Part shown: positions 32,376 through 44,509 of the stretch, in pieces
Layout of the letters: each line of letters begins with the position of its first letter
How positions within the stretch are numbered: position 1 is the stretch's first letter
Assembly (NCBI GenBank): GCA_963930775.1
Contig: OZ005689.1
Location: 186,001 to 250,000 of the forward strand
From: Cliona cf. orientalis
Taxonomy: Eukaryota; Porifera; Demospongiae; Clionaida; Clionaidae
Direction of reading: 5' to 3'
Length of the DNA: 64,000 nt
The notes under the pieces: generated by a model
Told to the model about the DNA's origin: nothing
Databases searched by the model: none
Seen by the model: only the letters and a program-made list of their open reading frames with translations
Made by a program: the position numbers and the translations under genes

Positions 32376-33674
32376 TCAAGTGTTCCAAGTTGGTTCAAAA
32401 CGAACTACTGGAGTACGATCATGTTTAGGATAGCTTTTCCTGGTAGCATTTGATTCTGTGCTAGGATCTGGAGGTTGAGAGTTACTTTCACTTGTATTAC
32501 AGTCAGTTTGCTCAGGAGTAGTGTCTCCAGTAGCAGTTGACGGTTCAGGGGGAGAGATAGTCATGTCAGGTTCCACTACTGAGTCCTGTGGTACTGTAGC
32601 ACTACATTTTTGCACTTGGTCTAGGTGACATTGACGTTGTTGTCCATCAGAGAGTTTCACTCTGAACGATACTGGTCCAGTCTCTTCCTGGATCACACCT
32701 GGTAACCATTTCTCTCCACCTGGTCGATAATTTCGAACAAACACGTCCTCTCCCACTTTCAATTTTCTCTCTTTCGCTTTCTGGTCATGTTGTGACTTTT
32801 GCTTCAACTGGTTCTTCTCCACTCTCTCAGCAGTGTACGGTTTCATTAAATCCAGTCAGGATCTCGGACATCTTCCCAGCAGCATTTCTGCGGGAGAAAC
32901 TCCAGTTGTGATCTGAGGCGTCAATCGATACATGAAAAGTACTTGGGCTAACCGAGTTTGAATACTGCCCTGTGTAATCTTCTTCAATCCCTTCTTTACA
33001 ATCTGGACGGCACGTTCTGCCAACCCGTTCAACGCGGGGTGGTATGGGATAGACGTGAGATGCTTGATCCCATTGAATGCGAGAAAACTTTCGAACTCTG
33101 CACTTACAAAACAGGTGCCATTGTCAGTGACTATCGTCTCAGGGATACCAAACTTAGCAAAGAGTGGCTTCAGCTCTTCCATGACAGCTTGGGAAGTAGC
33201 TTGAAGTGTGGAGAAAGCTTCAATCCACTTGGAGTGGGCGTCGATTAGGACGAGAATCATTTTCCCTTGGAAAGGACCAGCGTAATCCAGGTGAAGACGT
33301 GCCCACGGTCGGGTTGGCCAACTCCAAGGATGGAGTGGAGCGACAGCTGGAGTAGGTTGTTCTTTTTGACATTCCAGACAATGGCGAACAGTACTGGCAA
33401 TATCATTAGAAATGCCCGGCCACCACACGTACATTCTAGCCAGACTTTTCATCCGGCTAATTCCAGGATGCCCTTCATGGAGCTCTGTCAGCACAGCTTC
33501 TCTACACACAGTGGGAATGACAACTCTTGAGTCCCACAGTAGACACCCTTCATACAACGATAACTCGTGTCGCTTATCAAGAAAGAAAAATGTTCTGCAC
33601 TGGAACTGGGCCAACCTTGTTGCAGGAACTGAACGATAAGAGACAATTGCGGGTCCTTGCGGGTGGCTAAACAA
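32376..33674 (-). pseudogene. Gypsy 1 integrase
   Basis: 33674-32856 holds the HHCC zinc domain (ELHEGHPGISRMKSLARM then CLECQ) and a DDE core (LDYAGPF, VTDNGTCF, NGLAERAV). 32846-32376 holds the C-terminal region (GEDVFVRNYRPGGEKWLPGV) and an acidic Ser/Thr/Pro tail. A frameshift near 32850 separates the two. Confidence 0.85.
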
Positions 33675-34737
33675 ATCTGATCTACCGTGACAGGTGAATT
33701 TGCGAGGTGATCGGCTAGTAGCACCAACTCTGGTGGCTGCTTGACAATGGCTGGCTCGACTGGCAATGGCAACCGACTGAGCGCGTCTGCATTTGCATGT
33801 GCCGTAGTATTTCGGAAGGCTAGTGTATACTCGAACATTGACAAGTACAGGGACCAGCCTCGCACTCGGGTCGAAGCTTGGGGCGAGGTAGGCTTGTGTT
33901 CACCGAGAAGCCCCAGAAGTGGCTTGTGGTCAGTGACTAGCGTGAAGTGGTGTCCAAAGAGATACGAGTAGAAGCGCTTAACACCAAACACACACCTTTT
34001 TCCAACTGGGAATAGTTGCGCTCTGCTGCATTCAATGTGCGAGAAGCGTAGCCAATCGGCTTTTCCAATCCGTCCGGTAACTTGTGAGCGAGTACAGCTC
34101 CAATGCCATAAGCAGAGGCATCGCATGCCAGCATCAGAGGGAGCTGGGGGTTGAAGTGAATCAGCAGCTGGGAGGAGGTGAGCAACTCCTTGGACTTGTT
34201 GAAGGCTCGCTCTTGAGCGAGGGACCACGACCATAGGACATTCTTTCCCAACAACTTGTATAACGGTGCCAGGTGCGTAGCCAGGTTCGGCAGGAATTTC
34301 CCATAATAGGTAAGTAGCCCAAGGTGTGATTTTAACTCGGCAACATTTCTTGGAGTCGGGGCCTGCCGGATGGCTTCCACCTTCTCGGGAAGTGGACAAA
34401 GTCCTTTTGTGTCGATCACATACCCCAGGTAAGTCACAGAGGGCACCATGAACTTGCATTTACTTTTCTTGGCTCGAAGCCCTGCCCTTTCCAATCGTCG
34501 TAGTACTTCTTCCAACGACTGTAAATGCTCCGATTCGCTCGCACCTGTGATGAGAATATCACCGATGTAGACGGCAACCTGGTGAATACCCTGTAGTAGA
34601 CTTTCCATAACTTTCTGAAAAATGCCATGTGCTGAGGATATACCATAGGGCAACCTCGTGTAACGGAACAACCCCTTGTTTGTATTAATTACGACGTACT
34701 TCCTTGACTCAGGGTCTAATTTGAGCTGCACTCCAAA
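33675..34737 (-). pseudogene. Gypsy 1 RT (C-terminal half) and RNase H
   Basis: RT fingers/palm from QLKLDPESRKYVVINTNKGL through RLPYGISSAHGIFQKVME to the catalytic motif, which reads VYIGDI instead of the usual YxDD at about 34556-34572. The connection and RNase H regions follow (LMLACDASAYGIGAVLAHKL; FTLVTDHKPLLGLLGEH; ANADALSRLPL). A frameshift near 33960 breaks the frame. Confidence 0.85.
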
Positions 34738-35032
34738 GTTCTGTAAAGCAAGAACTGTCCCCTATGCCATGCACCAGAAAGTTGGGGAAGAGATAGATCG
34801 GCTGGTCTCAGAAGGAACCCTGGAACCTGTAGACCATTCTGATTGGGCCGCACCTGTCATGGCTGTCCTAAACAGTGACAAGAAAAGCGTACGCCTCTGT
34901 GGCGACTTCCGAATGACAGTCAACCCTGTCTCAAAGCTCAATCGCTACCCCATCCCGAAGGTGGAGGATTTGTTTGCTACTCTCGAAGGTGGAGCCACAT
35001 TCACCAAGCTAGACTTGAGCCAGGCTTACTTG
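34735..35032 (+). pseudogene. Inverted segment of gypsy 1 RT
   Basis: This roughly 300-bp block encodes the N-terminal RT part (VGEEIDRLVSEGTLEPVDHS, RLCGDFRMTVNP, FTKLDLSQAY) on the plus strand, opposite to the rest of the element. Its ends abut the correct neighbouring codons on the minus strand on both sides, so it was flipped in place. Junctions show CCAAAG and ACTTGG, a short inverted match. Confidence 0.85.
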
Positions 35033-36345
35033 GCATCGGCCTCTACTTCGATCTTCGCTTCGTAGTTGCTGATGGTTCCCAAGCCCTCTTTAAAACCGTC
35101 AGCGTACTTGCTCAGGACCTCCTGCAATCCTGGAGCAAGGATGTAGTGTATACTGTGCCAATTTAAGTTAATTTTCTCTAGCCAAATAAGGTTGGACCTT
35201 CCCCCTTGACCACTACTAGAGGCAACAAAGCAGATTGGTTTTCCTAAGACACCTGTACATCCACAGTTCCCACAACTTTGATAGGCTCTTTTGAGTAAGT
35301 TTGTAATCGAATATTGGATGCACTCAGGCCCCTCCATGGCCACAGTTGGTGGTACATGGCTTCAGCCATGAGGGATACAGCTGCTCCCGTATCTATCTCC
35401 ATAGGAACGAAACAATCATCTATCATTATCTGTACCTTGATGGGGGGAACTCTCCCGCTGTGGCCTTATCGGACTGTACCCACAGCATACGCAAAGTTGT
35501 CAGAGCTGGAGTCTTATTCCACATCAACTTGTCGAACCAGTTGTGAACCTGGTTGACTGGCGTTCTTCTTGGACGGTGCTGACTTTGCACTTGCACTTCG
35601 ACACACTCGCACCAGGTGGCCCTTCTTTTTACATTTATGGCAAACATGATCCCGGAACCTACATGTAGTCGCTTTGTGGCCAGCGATGCCACAGCGATGG
35701 CATATCACACCACTCTCCCCAGTTGCAGTAGGAGCAGTAGCTGCAATCCGCTTCTTGCCAAACACCTTATGCACTGGCTCCTCCTTGACCTTAGCAGGCT
35801 CGACGGTTGGCGCTTTCATCTCCTTTAGATTCTTGTCGGCAGTCTCCAAGCCTCACGCGATCGTCAGGGCCTTCTCAAAGTTCAGGTGCTTCTCTTGCAG
35901 AAATTTGACTCGAGTCTTATCGTCGTTGATACCCCACACTAGATGATCACGCAGCGTCTTGTCCAGCGTGGTGCCGTAGTTGCAATACTCGGCGAGACGA
36001 TGTAGGTCTGCAACGTACGCGGCTACTGTTTCACCCGCCTTCCTTGATCGAGAATTAAAATGAAAACGTTGCATGACTTCAGACGGTCGAGGGTTGTAGT
36101 GCTCAGTGAGAACGGCCACTAACTGTTCAAACGTTTTTTCGGTCGGCTTCACGGGAGATAGAAGGCTTTGTAACAACTTGTAAGGTGCGGGTCCAATAAC
36201 CGAAAGAAATGTGGCCCGCCGTTTCTCTGCCTTCCCGTCTCCCACAACGTCATTCGCTACGAAGAACTGTTCGAGCCTCTCGTCAATCCTCCTGGTCCGC
36301 ATCAAACGGCTCCAGTTTCCCTGGTGGTGTGGCCATTGCGATCGA
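35033..36345 (-). pseudogene. Gypsy 1 gag and protease
   Basis: Gag starts near 36334 after the primer-binding site; capsid-like sequence (LEQFFVANDVVGDGKAEKRR; LLQSLLSPVKPTEKTFEQLV) then two zinc knuckles (CHRCGIAGHKATTC, CHKCKKKGHLVRVC) at about 35720-35590. The aspartic protease motif MEIDTGAAVSL lies near 35395. Frameshifts are present near 36290 and 35851. Confidence 0.85.
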
Positions 36346-36509
36346 ATCCCGTTGACTCGTCGCCAATTTATGTCATGACTTTCAAGACATAAGAACGATA
36401 TTAGCATTGACAGACTGACACAAATATTTTAGAACATGTTCATAAATATAATATAACAGGAAACATAATAAACCACAAACAGGAAACAAAGGGAAATTAC
36501 CACAAATAG

Positions 36510-36979
36510 ATAGTGCACTGACACGGGTGGCTATGGCCCCAGCATGGACTAAAGTGAGCTGCTTAAAAAAAACTCCAAGGCAAAATTAGATTGAACCGCT
36601 GTACCACTTACCATGGCGGCCTGGAGAATGCAAAGGGGTGACACTCTGGAGTCAATGTTGCCCATAGGTGTTTTCCAGAAGGAGGCAATTCTATTCTAAG
36701 CATCTTCTCTTTGGAGTCCTTGCGAGCGAAGCTGCAAGACAACTAACAAATTTCTTGAGCTAGCTGATTGACAAAGTCACAGGATCAGGCAGGATGTGCA
36801 CGTGCGCTAGCTTGCGTATGCGCATAAATAAGTAGGTAAAGGTCGACGACACATGCACAATAATAATATACGGTACAGAGATAAAGGAGTGAGTGAGCGA
36901 AGCGAGCTCACTCCTTGTATTAGCTATTTTTGCACTACGGTGCAATTGATCAGTAATCCCTTATTTACGAGCACTAGAT
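36510..36979. other. Spacer between gypsy 1 and gypsy 2
   Basis: No gene. Contains the palindromic GAGTGAG/CTCACTC stretch near 36885-36915. Confidence 0.5.
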
Positions 36980-37159
36980 TGTGGTAGAGTTACACAGGAT
37001 GTGTGGTTGACACACACACCACCTAATTTGTATTTGTATTTAAGTGATTGTATTTCCTGTTTTGTTCAGTTTTATCAGTTGTCAGTCCTCATTGCATGTC
37101 CATGTCTCAGTGTTAATAAAAAGTTATTCCCCCCCTCTGGCTAGGCTAGGTAGGCTCAC

Positions 37160-38366
37160 GACGGACAAAGTGGTTCCAACGTTGCTGACTGTCCTTGGTT
37201 CCACGCATTACATGCTTCTTCGTGGGCTCATTTCTCCTGAACTTCCGAAGGACAAAACCTACGATGAACTGGTCGAATTGATGAAGAAACAGTATAATCC
37301 CGAGCCCATCATAATAGCGGAGTGTTTTTACTTTTATTGACGTGATCAGAAGATTGGCGAATCGATCACTGACTACCTCGCTTCCCTGCGACGCTTGGCA
37401 AGCAGATGCAAATTTGGTACCTTCCCCACTGAAGTTTGCATGATAAACTAGTGTGTGGTAAGCAGAGCGATAATATTCAGAAAGTTTTGCTAACAAAGGC
37501 CAACCTAACGTTGGATAAAGCTGTGGAAATTTCACAAGGAATGGAAGCTGCCGCCAAGCAGGCTAAGGAGCTCAAAGGAAGCTGTGCTGCACCCGTGCTG
37601 GCTGTTGACGCACCTGCCAAACCCTGTGGTCGGTGTGGGCGAGGATCAGAAAGATTGTAAATTTAAGTCTGCTACATGCCACAAGTGTGGAAAGATAGGG
37701 CATATCGCGCCAGTGTGCAGGTCAAAGCAACCAGGGAAACATCCCAAAGGGTAAGCTAAGAAAACAAAGTGGGTGTCCTCTACAGAGCCTGATCAGACCT
37801 CAGACAGTCAAGAAGAATCTCTGTTTGTGGTCCAGAATAAGTCTTCCCCTCCCTACAAGGCAGAGCTGGAGGTCAATGGGCAACCCCTCACCATGGAGGT
37901 GGATACTGGAGCAGCTGTCTCCCTGGCTCCAGAGTCAGCTGTAGCCTCACTTCTCACCCACTCCACACTGCAACCTACTGGCGTCATCCTCAAGACCTAC
38001 ACTGGAGAGCAGATCCCCGTGAAAGGCACCATGACTGTGGACGTTAAGTACGGTCAGCAGCATCACAAGAATTTGAAGCTCCTCATTGTATCTGGGTCCG
38101 GTCCGTGTCTAATGGGTCGTGACTGGCTGAGAGTTGTGAGATTGGACTGGAGAAAGATTGGGAAAGTGTCCGCCACAACTGCTAGTGTAACGAGTCGAGT
38201 TGCTGCACTTCAAGAGCAGTACCAGGAAGTTTTCAGTGAGACGCTGGGCACTATAACACCCTTCACCGCCAAGCTCAGTGTCACACCTGGAGCCTCACCG
38301 AAGTTTTTCAAACCTCGATCGGTCCCCCTGGCATTGAAGGAACGTGTTGAGAGTGAACTAGATTGA
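37160..38366 (+). pseudogene. Gypsy 2 gag (truncated) and protease
   Basis: Gag resumes at LTTDKVVPTLLTVLGSTHYM and shifts frame near 37335 and 37440. A zinc knuckle CHKCGKIGHIAPVC lies at about 37678-37730. Protease: MEVDTGAAVSL near 37895-37925 and CLMGRDWL near 38107. Confidence 0.85.
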
Positions 38367-39600
38367 TTGGAACGAGATGGTGTATTAGAGAAAACCAACT
38401 ACAGTGAGTGGGCAGCACCTGTTGTCACTGTGCCCAAACCCTGATGGCCAGCTATGCCTGTGCGGTGACTACAAGGTGATCGTAAACCCTGTGCTGGATG
38501 TCGATCAATATCCCCTGCCTAAGCCAGACGACATCTTCGCTACCCTTGCCGGAGGCAAGCAATTCACTACCCTCGATTTGAGTCATGCGTGTAATCAGCT
38601 AATCATGGATGAAGAGTCCCGGAAATTTGTGACGATAAACACGCACAAGGGCCTATACCAGTATACTAGGCTTCCCTTCGGGATTGCGTCGGCCCCTGCA
38701 GTTTTCCAACGGATCATGGATGCGATACTTCAGGGAATTGAGGGAGTAGCTTGCTATTATTGATGACATCATTATCACCGGCAAGTCCACAGAAGAGCAC
38801 TTGGAGCGTTTGGAGGAAGTCTTGCAGCGCCTCCTACGACATGGCATTCACGTGAAGAAGTCGAAATGTCGTTTCCTTCAGTCGAGTGTGATTTTTCTAG
38901 GTCATCGTATTGATGCAGAGGGACTCCACCCTACAAAGGAGAAGTTGAAAGCCATAACGGATGCTCCAGCTCCCAAGAATATCCAGGAGTTACGTTCATT
39001 CCTGGGTCTGATTAATTATTATGGAAAATTCATTCCGAATGCCGCAACTATCCTAGCTCCCTTGAATGATCTCCTTTGAAAAGATGCCAAATGGAAATGG
39101 GCTGAAAAGTGTCAAAAGAGCTTTGAACTCGCCAAACAGACACTCACCTCTTCCGATGTTCTCATGCACTACAATCCTGATTTGCCCATCCGCATGGCTG
39201 GAGATGCTTCTGCGTACAGAATCGGAGCCGTAATTGCACATGTGCTACCCGATGGCACAGAACGTCCAGTGGCTTTTGCCTCACGTACACTCACGAGTAG
39301 TGAAAAGAATTATGCTCAAGTTGAATAAGAGGCGTTATCATTGATTTTCGGAGTGAAGCGTTTTCATTCGTACCTCTACGGTCGGTCATTCACCATAGTT
39401 ACTGACCACAAGCCCCTTACCACTATTCTCGGTCTGAAAAAGGGCATTCCGCCGCTCGCTGCTGCCAGACTACAAAGGTGGTCTTGGATTCTGTCTGCAT
39501 ATCATTATGAGATTGAATTTCGTCCTACAGGAGACCATGGCAATGCTGATGGTTTGTCTCGCCTGCTGCTAAGTGATGTTCCCCTTGAAGAGACTAACAA
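38367..39600 (+). pseudogene. Gypsy 2 RT and RNase H
   Basis: RT blocks LCGDYKVIVNP, FTTLDLSHACNQLIMDEE, YTRLPFGIASAP and IDDIIITG (frameshift inside the catalytic motif at about 38755). A stop at 39079 and another at 39326 interrupt the RNase H part (GDASAYRIGAVIAH; FTIVTDHKPLTTIL; GNADGLSRL). Confidence 0.85.
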
Positions 39601-41060
39601 TGACTCCAAGATTTTTAACATCTTGCAGATGGAAGCACTGCCTGTCACAGTACGTCAGCTACGAGCCGCAACTCACTCAGATCGAATCCTAAGCAAAGTG
39701 TACCGCTATACGAAAGGAAATTGGCCACATCAAGTACCACAGTACTTGCGTCCCTTCTCCGACAGACGAAACGAGTTAACGGTGGAGGAAGGGTGTCTAC
39801 TCTGGGGAATTCGAGTCATCATCCCCCACAGATTGAGAGATCAGGTCATGCAAGAGCTCCACAAGGACCATCCAGGAGTGACACGTATGAAGTCTGTTGC
39901 TCGCAGTTACATGTGGTGGCCAGGGCTTGACAAGGACTTGGAGCAGTTAGCGAAATCTTGTCAGTCGTGCCAAGCTGTGAAAGAAGCACCTTCAGCTGCG
40001 CCACTACATCCATAGATATGGCCCTCTAAGCCGTGGCAGAGAGTTCATCTAGACTTTGCCGGTCCTTTTCAAGGAGTGATGTTCCTAGTATGTGTTGATG
40101 CTTACTCTAAGTGGCCTGAAGTGAGAGTAATGAATACTACCACAGTTTCCAAGACGTTGAATGTTCTGCGTGAATGGTTTTCAGTACACGGTATACCAGA
40201 ACAGATCGTAATGGACAATGGTCCACAATTCATCGCAGAAAAGTTTGACGAATTTACCAAACGCAATGGAATCAAACATGTGAAGAGTGCACCATATCAT
40301 CCAGCTTCGAATGGGTCAGTCGAAAGGTTTGTCCAGTCACTGAAACAGCTTGAAAGCATCTGCTAACGATGGTCGATCTTTGTGCCAGATACTGTCTTCA
40401 TATCTCCTTACCTACCGATCCATTGCACATGCAACTACAGGAGTACCTCCTTACAAACTCCTCTTTCAGAGAGACCTCAGAACTCGACTAAGCCTTCTGC
40501 AACCGAGTTGTGTGAAGTCTGTGCTGGACAAGCAATCTCAACAGAAGTCAGCGCATGACAGAAGGTCTCGTTCTAGAGTGTGGATTGCTGGAGACAGAGT
40601 CATGGTTCGAAACCATCGTGAAGGTCCAGACTGGATACCAGCTACTATCATGGAAATTATTGGTCCGGTTACTTATCTGGTTGAAACTGACCATGGTCAA
40701 AGGTGGAAAAGACATGCAGATCAAATCAAAGACTGGTTGTCACCTGCTCCCCAAGTAACTCAAGAAACTGAGAATTCTAACTCAGAGGTTGATTCAGACA
40801 CATTTGAGACTGCTTCAGAAGTCAGTAGTCCTGGAACTGATCCTAATATTGAAGATCCAGCTGACAGCAGTTTACCCGAGGAACCAAGAGCAGGTACTCC
40901 AGATAGTCATCATAATCCTGAAACTCCAACTAAGGAGACTAGTCCACCTGACACTAATCAGTCATCCACCATGCCACGCCGTTATCCTACCAGAGCTAGG
41001 CAACCTCCTCATAGGTATGACCCTGCTGGTTTTGGAACTAATCATGTAATGGTTATTTGA
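39601..41060 (+). pseudogene. Gypsy 2 integrase
   Basis: HHCC domain HKDHPGVTRMKSVARSYMWW with CQSCQ; core LDFAGPF, VMDNGPQF, NGSVERFV; C-terminal GDRVMVRNHREGPDWIPATI and a Ser/Thr/Pro/Glu-rich tail. A stop near 40014 and a frameshift near 40355 break the frame. Confidence 0.85.
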
Positions 41061-41405
41061 CTTGTATCATATTCTCTTATTGATTTGTGCACATCACACC
41101 TCACTTTACACTTTTTTGATTTATGCAAACACACTTGCTGTATGCACCCTTATTTTAGTTAATTCATTTTTGTGAACTTCCTCATTAAGGAGGGAGGAAT
41201 GTGGTAGAGTTACACAGGATGTGTGGTTGACACACACACCACCTAATTTGTGTTTGTATTTAAGTGATTGTATTTCCTGTTTTGTTCAGTTCTGTCAGTT
41301 GTCAGTCCTCATTGCATGTCCATGTCTCAGTGTTAATAAAAAGTTATTTCCCCCCCCCCCCCTCTGTCTGTGACTGAGTACTAGCTAGGCTAGGTAGGCT
41401 CACCA

Positions 41406-41912
41406 CTTGTGGGTACAATTAGGTAGTTAGCTAGTTAGCAGCCTCTTTGTGGTAATGACACCACATAGATAAAACCACGTAATACCTCGAACATTCAAAA
41501 AAGTGCACATCTTATGGGGGAGGGGACACGGTGAGTGTAACTGCAGTTCATAGTTCATGGTGCCAATGACCAACTTCTCCCCCAAAATTTTTTTCTGGAT
41601 GAAACCCTGACATGCTGCAACTCAGAGTCTATATTATAGCATATCAATATGAAGCCAAAAATGTAAAATGTAAAAAACAGAATAATTATTTTCTCTACAC
41701 ATTTAAGCCATTATTGAAAAAATATCCCAAGTGCAGGTCCCTTTTCTCATAGCGGATCACATAATAAGGTATATAGGTACATGTGTAGGAAATTGGTTTT
41801 TTTATTTACAGAATCAACCAATGTATCCAGTATATTATGCATGGTGCAATGTTGCCTGAGCTGATGTATATTACACAATTCTTGATTAACTCTGGATCCC
41901 TGCATAATGCAG
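41406..41912. repeat. Spacer ending in tail-intron sequence
   Basis: 41560-41760 partly matches, inverted, 28740-28870. 41800-41912 matches the end of the NLR exon 4-5 intron, up to the acceptor ATAATGCAG. Confidence 0.5.
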
Positions 41913-42057
41913 GAAGTGAAACAGTATGAGGAACAAGCTGATGGATATCCAACTTGTACATCTGGCCAAGAGCAACATGATATGGAACCAGTAAGACCTG
42001 GTGATGATACTAATAGTGAATTATCTCAAGACTTAAGATCAAGTGATTCAGCTGCAG
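41913..42057 (+). CDS. NLR-type tail exon 5 (orphan copy)
   Basis: EVKQYEEQADGYPTCTSGQE onward to SSDSAA, donor GCAG|GTAAAA, phase 0 in and phase 1 out, as in NLR1 exon 5. It has no NACHT exon of its own upstream. The preceding recognisable phase-0 exon is the RING/B-box exon at 27879-28322. The next phase-compatible exon is 45920. Confidence 0.6.
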
Positions 42058-42139
42058 GTAAAATATCACTGACTAGCATGCATGCATGCATGGTAGCTAC
42101 TGAGACGGAGATACCAGTCCTCTAGCAGCTCCACGAGCA

Positions 42140-42560
42140 CCACCACGGAAGTCCACAGTTCTCCACAAACCAAACCCGTAAAAATTGCTATGTACGTTGC
42201 ACACGGAAGTCTGTATACTCGCCATTTATAGTAAATATGTGGCCCCGCCCACAAAATCGCTGGCTGCCAAAATGCTCGATCGAGAGCAGCAGCCAACGTT
42301 TCGATGGAAAAGAACAAGAAGATAAGCATTTCTAAAGATCGTTAGTACACAGAATCGAAGAAAGAAAGTGACTGGAGACTTTTTTGTGTGTGCAGCTGCT
42401 ATGCTCATCTAACCACATGTATCACGGTCACTCTATGTAGGTAGCTACTCACCTGACTTCTTTGAGCCACAACTCGGTAAGTATAGCGTTCTAGAAGCTA
42501 CGAAGCAGATTTTTGTGTAGAGGAATGATTCCTCTGTTGATCTAGATCGAGAGTGGTGCA
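42140..42560. mobile_element. Truncated MITE related to 60734-61417
   Basis: Inverted match to the interior of the MITE at 60734-61417, including GTTCTAGAAGCTACG, AGAGGAATGATTCCTCT and CAACGTTTCGATGGAAAAGA. Ends are not preserved. Confidence 0.6.
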
Positions 42561-42768
42561 GTATAATTTGGCTATTTTGTATAGTTTATTTACAGTTGAT
42601 TTTATCATAGTAAACTTCTATATTTAATGGATATAAAATAATATACAAGTTTATTTTATATCTGATCTCTCAATTATGGTCAATTATGATCTTTGCCAAT
42701 CTATTTAATCAACGTTATTTCAGTTCTTACCTGTATGATATCTATATCAATTATGTCAATTGCATCAA

Positions 42769-43074
42769 TACCGTATTTCCTCGAAATCTCGCCGCAGCGA
42801 GATTTAATTTCAAGTCGCTGCACCCTGCGGCGAAATTTCGAGGGCGGCGACTAGTCCACTCACCCGCCTCGCGGCTGCACACTAGCTCGTCCATTCGATA
42901 GTGCGAATCGCGTGCGTGCGCCTGCATTCCGCATATACTTTGAATCCAACAACCCTTTTCCATGCAGTGCGATTTGAGGGCGGCATTTATTGGAACCAAC
43001 CTCCTTATAGGTGCGGCAAGATTTCGAGGGTGGCGGGATTTCAAGGTGTGGCGAGATTTCGAGGAAATACGGTA
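42769..43074. mobile_element. MITE with CCGTATTTCCTCG termini
   Basis: Inverted ends CCGTATTTCCTCGAAATCTC and its inverse, flanked by TA on both sides. It carries repeated GCGGCGAAATTTCGAGGG-type motifs. Confidence 0.75.
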
Positions 43075-43096
43075 GTTGACCTAATAATAGACTATA

Positions 43097-43462
43097 TACC
43101 GTATTTTCTCGCTATTAGGCGCATTTCGCGTACAAGCGCATAATATTATGTGACCCTTGACCTCAATATCTGCACGCTTGCTCGCTTGCCAGAGGTTCCA
43201 GCCTTTTCAAGTTAGTCGAAATCACGATGGCTACTGTCGATTCTCAGCAATGAATGTCATTTCGACCAGGGCGGAATGCAGCAACGTGTATGATCGATCG
43301 ATTGGCCATGCCCCTTAAATGATACCGCCAACGCACATGCGTTCTTAATGTAGATATTTTTTGCTAAGCACATCTCGCTGTTAGGCGCACTTCGCTATTA
43401 AGCGCAGGTTTTCTTCCTGTGGAGATATAAGCGCATGCGCTTAATAGCGGGAAAATACGGTA
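43097..43462. mobile_element. MITE with CCGTATTTTCTCGC termini
   Basis: Ends CCGTATTTTCTCGCTATTAG and its near-inverse CTTAATAGCGGGAAAATACG, flanked by TA. It lies 22 bp after the preceding MITE and has related but distinct tips. Confidence 0.75.
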
Positions 43463-43900
43463 TTTGACAGTATAGTTTATAACAGACTGTCAATGAAAAC
43501 TTGGACTACATCCAGAGTCCCTCAAGAATTAGAAAAGCATAGATTCACTGCGCCTGTTCCATTGACAAACTGTGCATGCTCTATACCTGTATATTGGGGC
43601 GCGTGGCTTGAGCCGGTTGACCAGGACGTGACCTTCACCTGCCATGACTGAATAGGGAAATCCTCCCAGAGTGCGAGCTCGCCAAAGAAAGCGAACTGAG
43701 AGAATTGCCATAATTATATCGTCGATAGTCCACGATCTCTTCTACGTTAGGTTCGAATTCTGGTCCCAACACCCTGTCATACAAGCTAAACATTTTGAAG
43801 CCATCTTCACCCCAATTTCATCATAGGTTTCATCATCATTTCATCATAATTACCTCATCGGTCGGCCGAATATCAATTTGTTGATTGGGACTCTGGACGT
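43463..43900. other. Spacer, no clear feature
   Basis: Short Thr/Arg-rich ORFs only; TTTCATCAT repeats near 43810-43850. No gene recognised. Confidence 0.4.
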
Positions 43901-43902
43901 AA

Positions 43903-44440
43903 CTATAGCCTGTCAACTATTGCTATATCCCTGTACCCATGTCAAATATTAATTACGTCATTTTTGACATAGTTGACTTAGTAATAGACTATAATTTAGA
44001 CAATAATTTACAATAGAATAGACTGTCAACTATAGCCTGTCAACTATTGCTGTGTGTACCCATGTCAACTATATCAATTATGTCAAATTTTGACATAGTT
44101 GACCTAATAATAGACTATAAATTTTTTACAATAGACTGTCAACTATAGCTCGTCAACTATTGCTGTGTGTCCCTGTATTTACGTCAACTATGTCAATTAT
44201 GTCAGTTATGTCAATTTTGACACAGTTGACCTAATATTAGACTATATATTTGACAATATGTTTACAATAGACTATCAAATATAGCTTGTCAACTATTGTG
44301 TGTGTCCTGTACCTACGTCAACTATATCAATTATGTCAATTAAGTCAATTTTGACATAGTTGACCTAATAATAAACTATAAATTTGCATGACGATAGTTT
44401 ACAATAGACTGTCAACTATAGCTCGTCAACTATATATTGT
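43903..44440. repeat. Tandem array of about 125-bp units rich in GTCAAC/GTTGAC
   Basis: About four imperfect units, each starting TATAGC(C/T)(T/C)GTCAACTAT and including TTGACATAGTTGACCTAATA and CAATAGACTGTCAAC, start near 43907, 44032, 44144 and 44280; a partial unit begins near 44417. Units contain both a motif and its inverse, so they can fold. Confidence 0.8.
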
Positions 44441-44509
44441 GTGCACATTACCATAATAATATTATACTGGTAACCCCCAACCCCCTGCTGTGTGTCCCTG
44501 TACCAGGCA

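Larger units (their letters stand above)
32094..36509 (-). mobile_element. Ty3/gypsy element 1 (decayed, internally rearranged)
   Basis: Element 32099-36504 lies on the minus strand. LTRs are 32099-32209 and 36371-36504; the right one carries 23 extra bp (a CAGGAAACA duplication). Target duplication AATAG lies at 32094-32098 and 36505-36509. Gag, protease, RT, RNase H and integrase are recognisable in canonical gypsy order, with frameshifts, a changed RT motif and an internal inversion. The likely primer-binding site (TTGGCGACGAG, minus strand) lies just inside the right LTR. Confidence 0.9.
36980..41405 (+). mobile_element. Ty3/gypsy element 2 (decayed, 5' internal deletion)
   Basis: LTRs starting TGTGGTAGAGTTACACAGG lie at 36980-37159 and 41200-41405; the right copy has about 17 more bp near its end and a longer C-run. 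A polypurine tract (AAGGAGGGAGGAA) precedes the right LTR. The left LTR passes directly into the middle of gag, so primer-binding site, leader and gag N-terminus are gone. No clear target duplication. Confidence 0.9.

Noticed and set aside
32958..33971. Plus-strand ORFs over gypsy 1, and plus-strand ORFs over gypsy 3 (48.1-49.8 kb)
   Set aside because: Antisense shadows of pol; no independent motifs.
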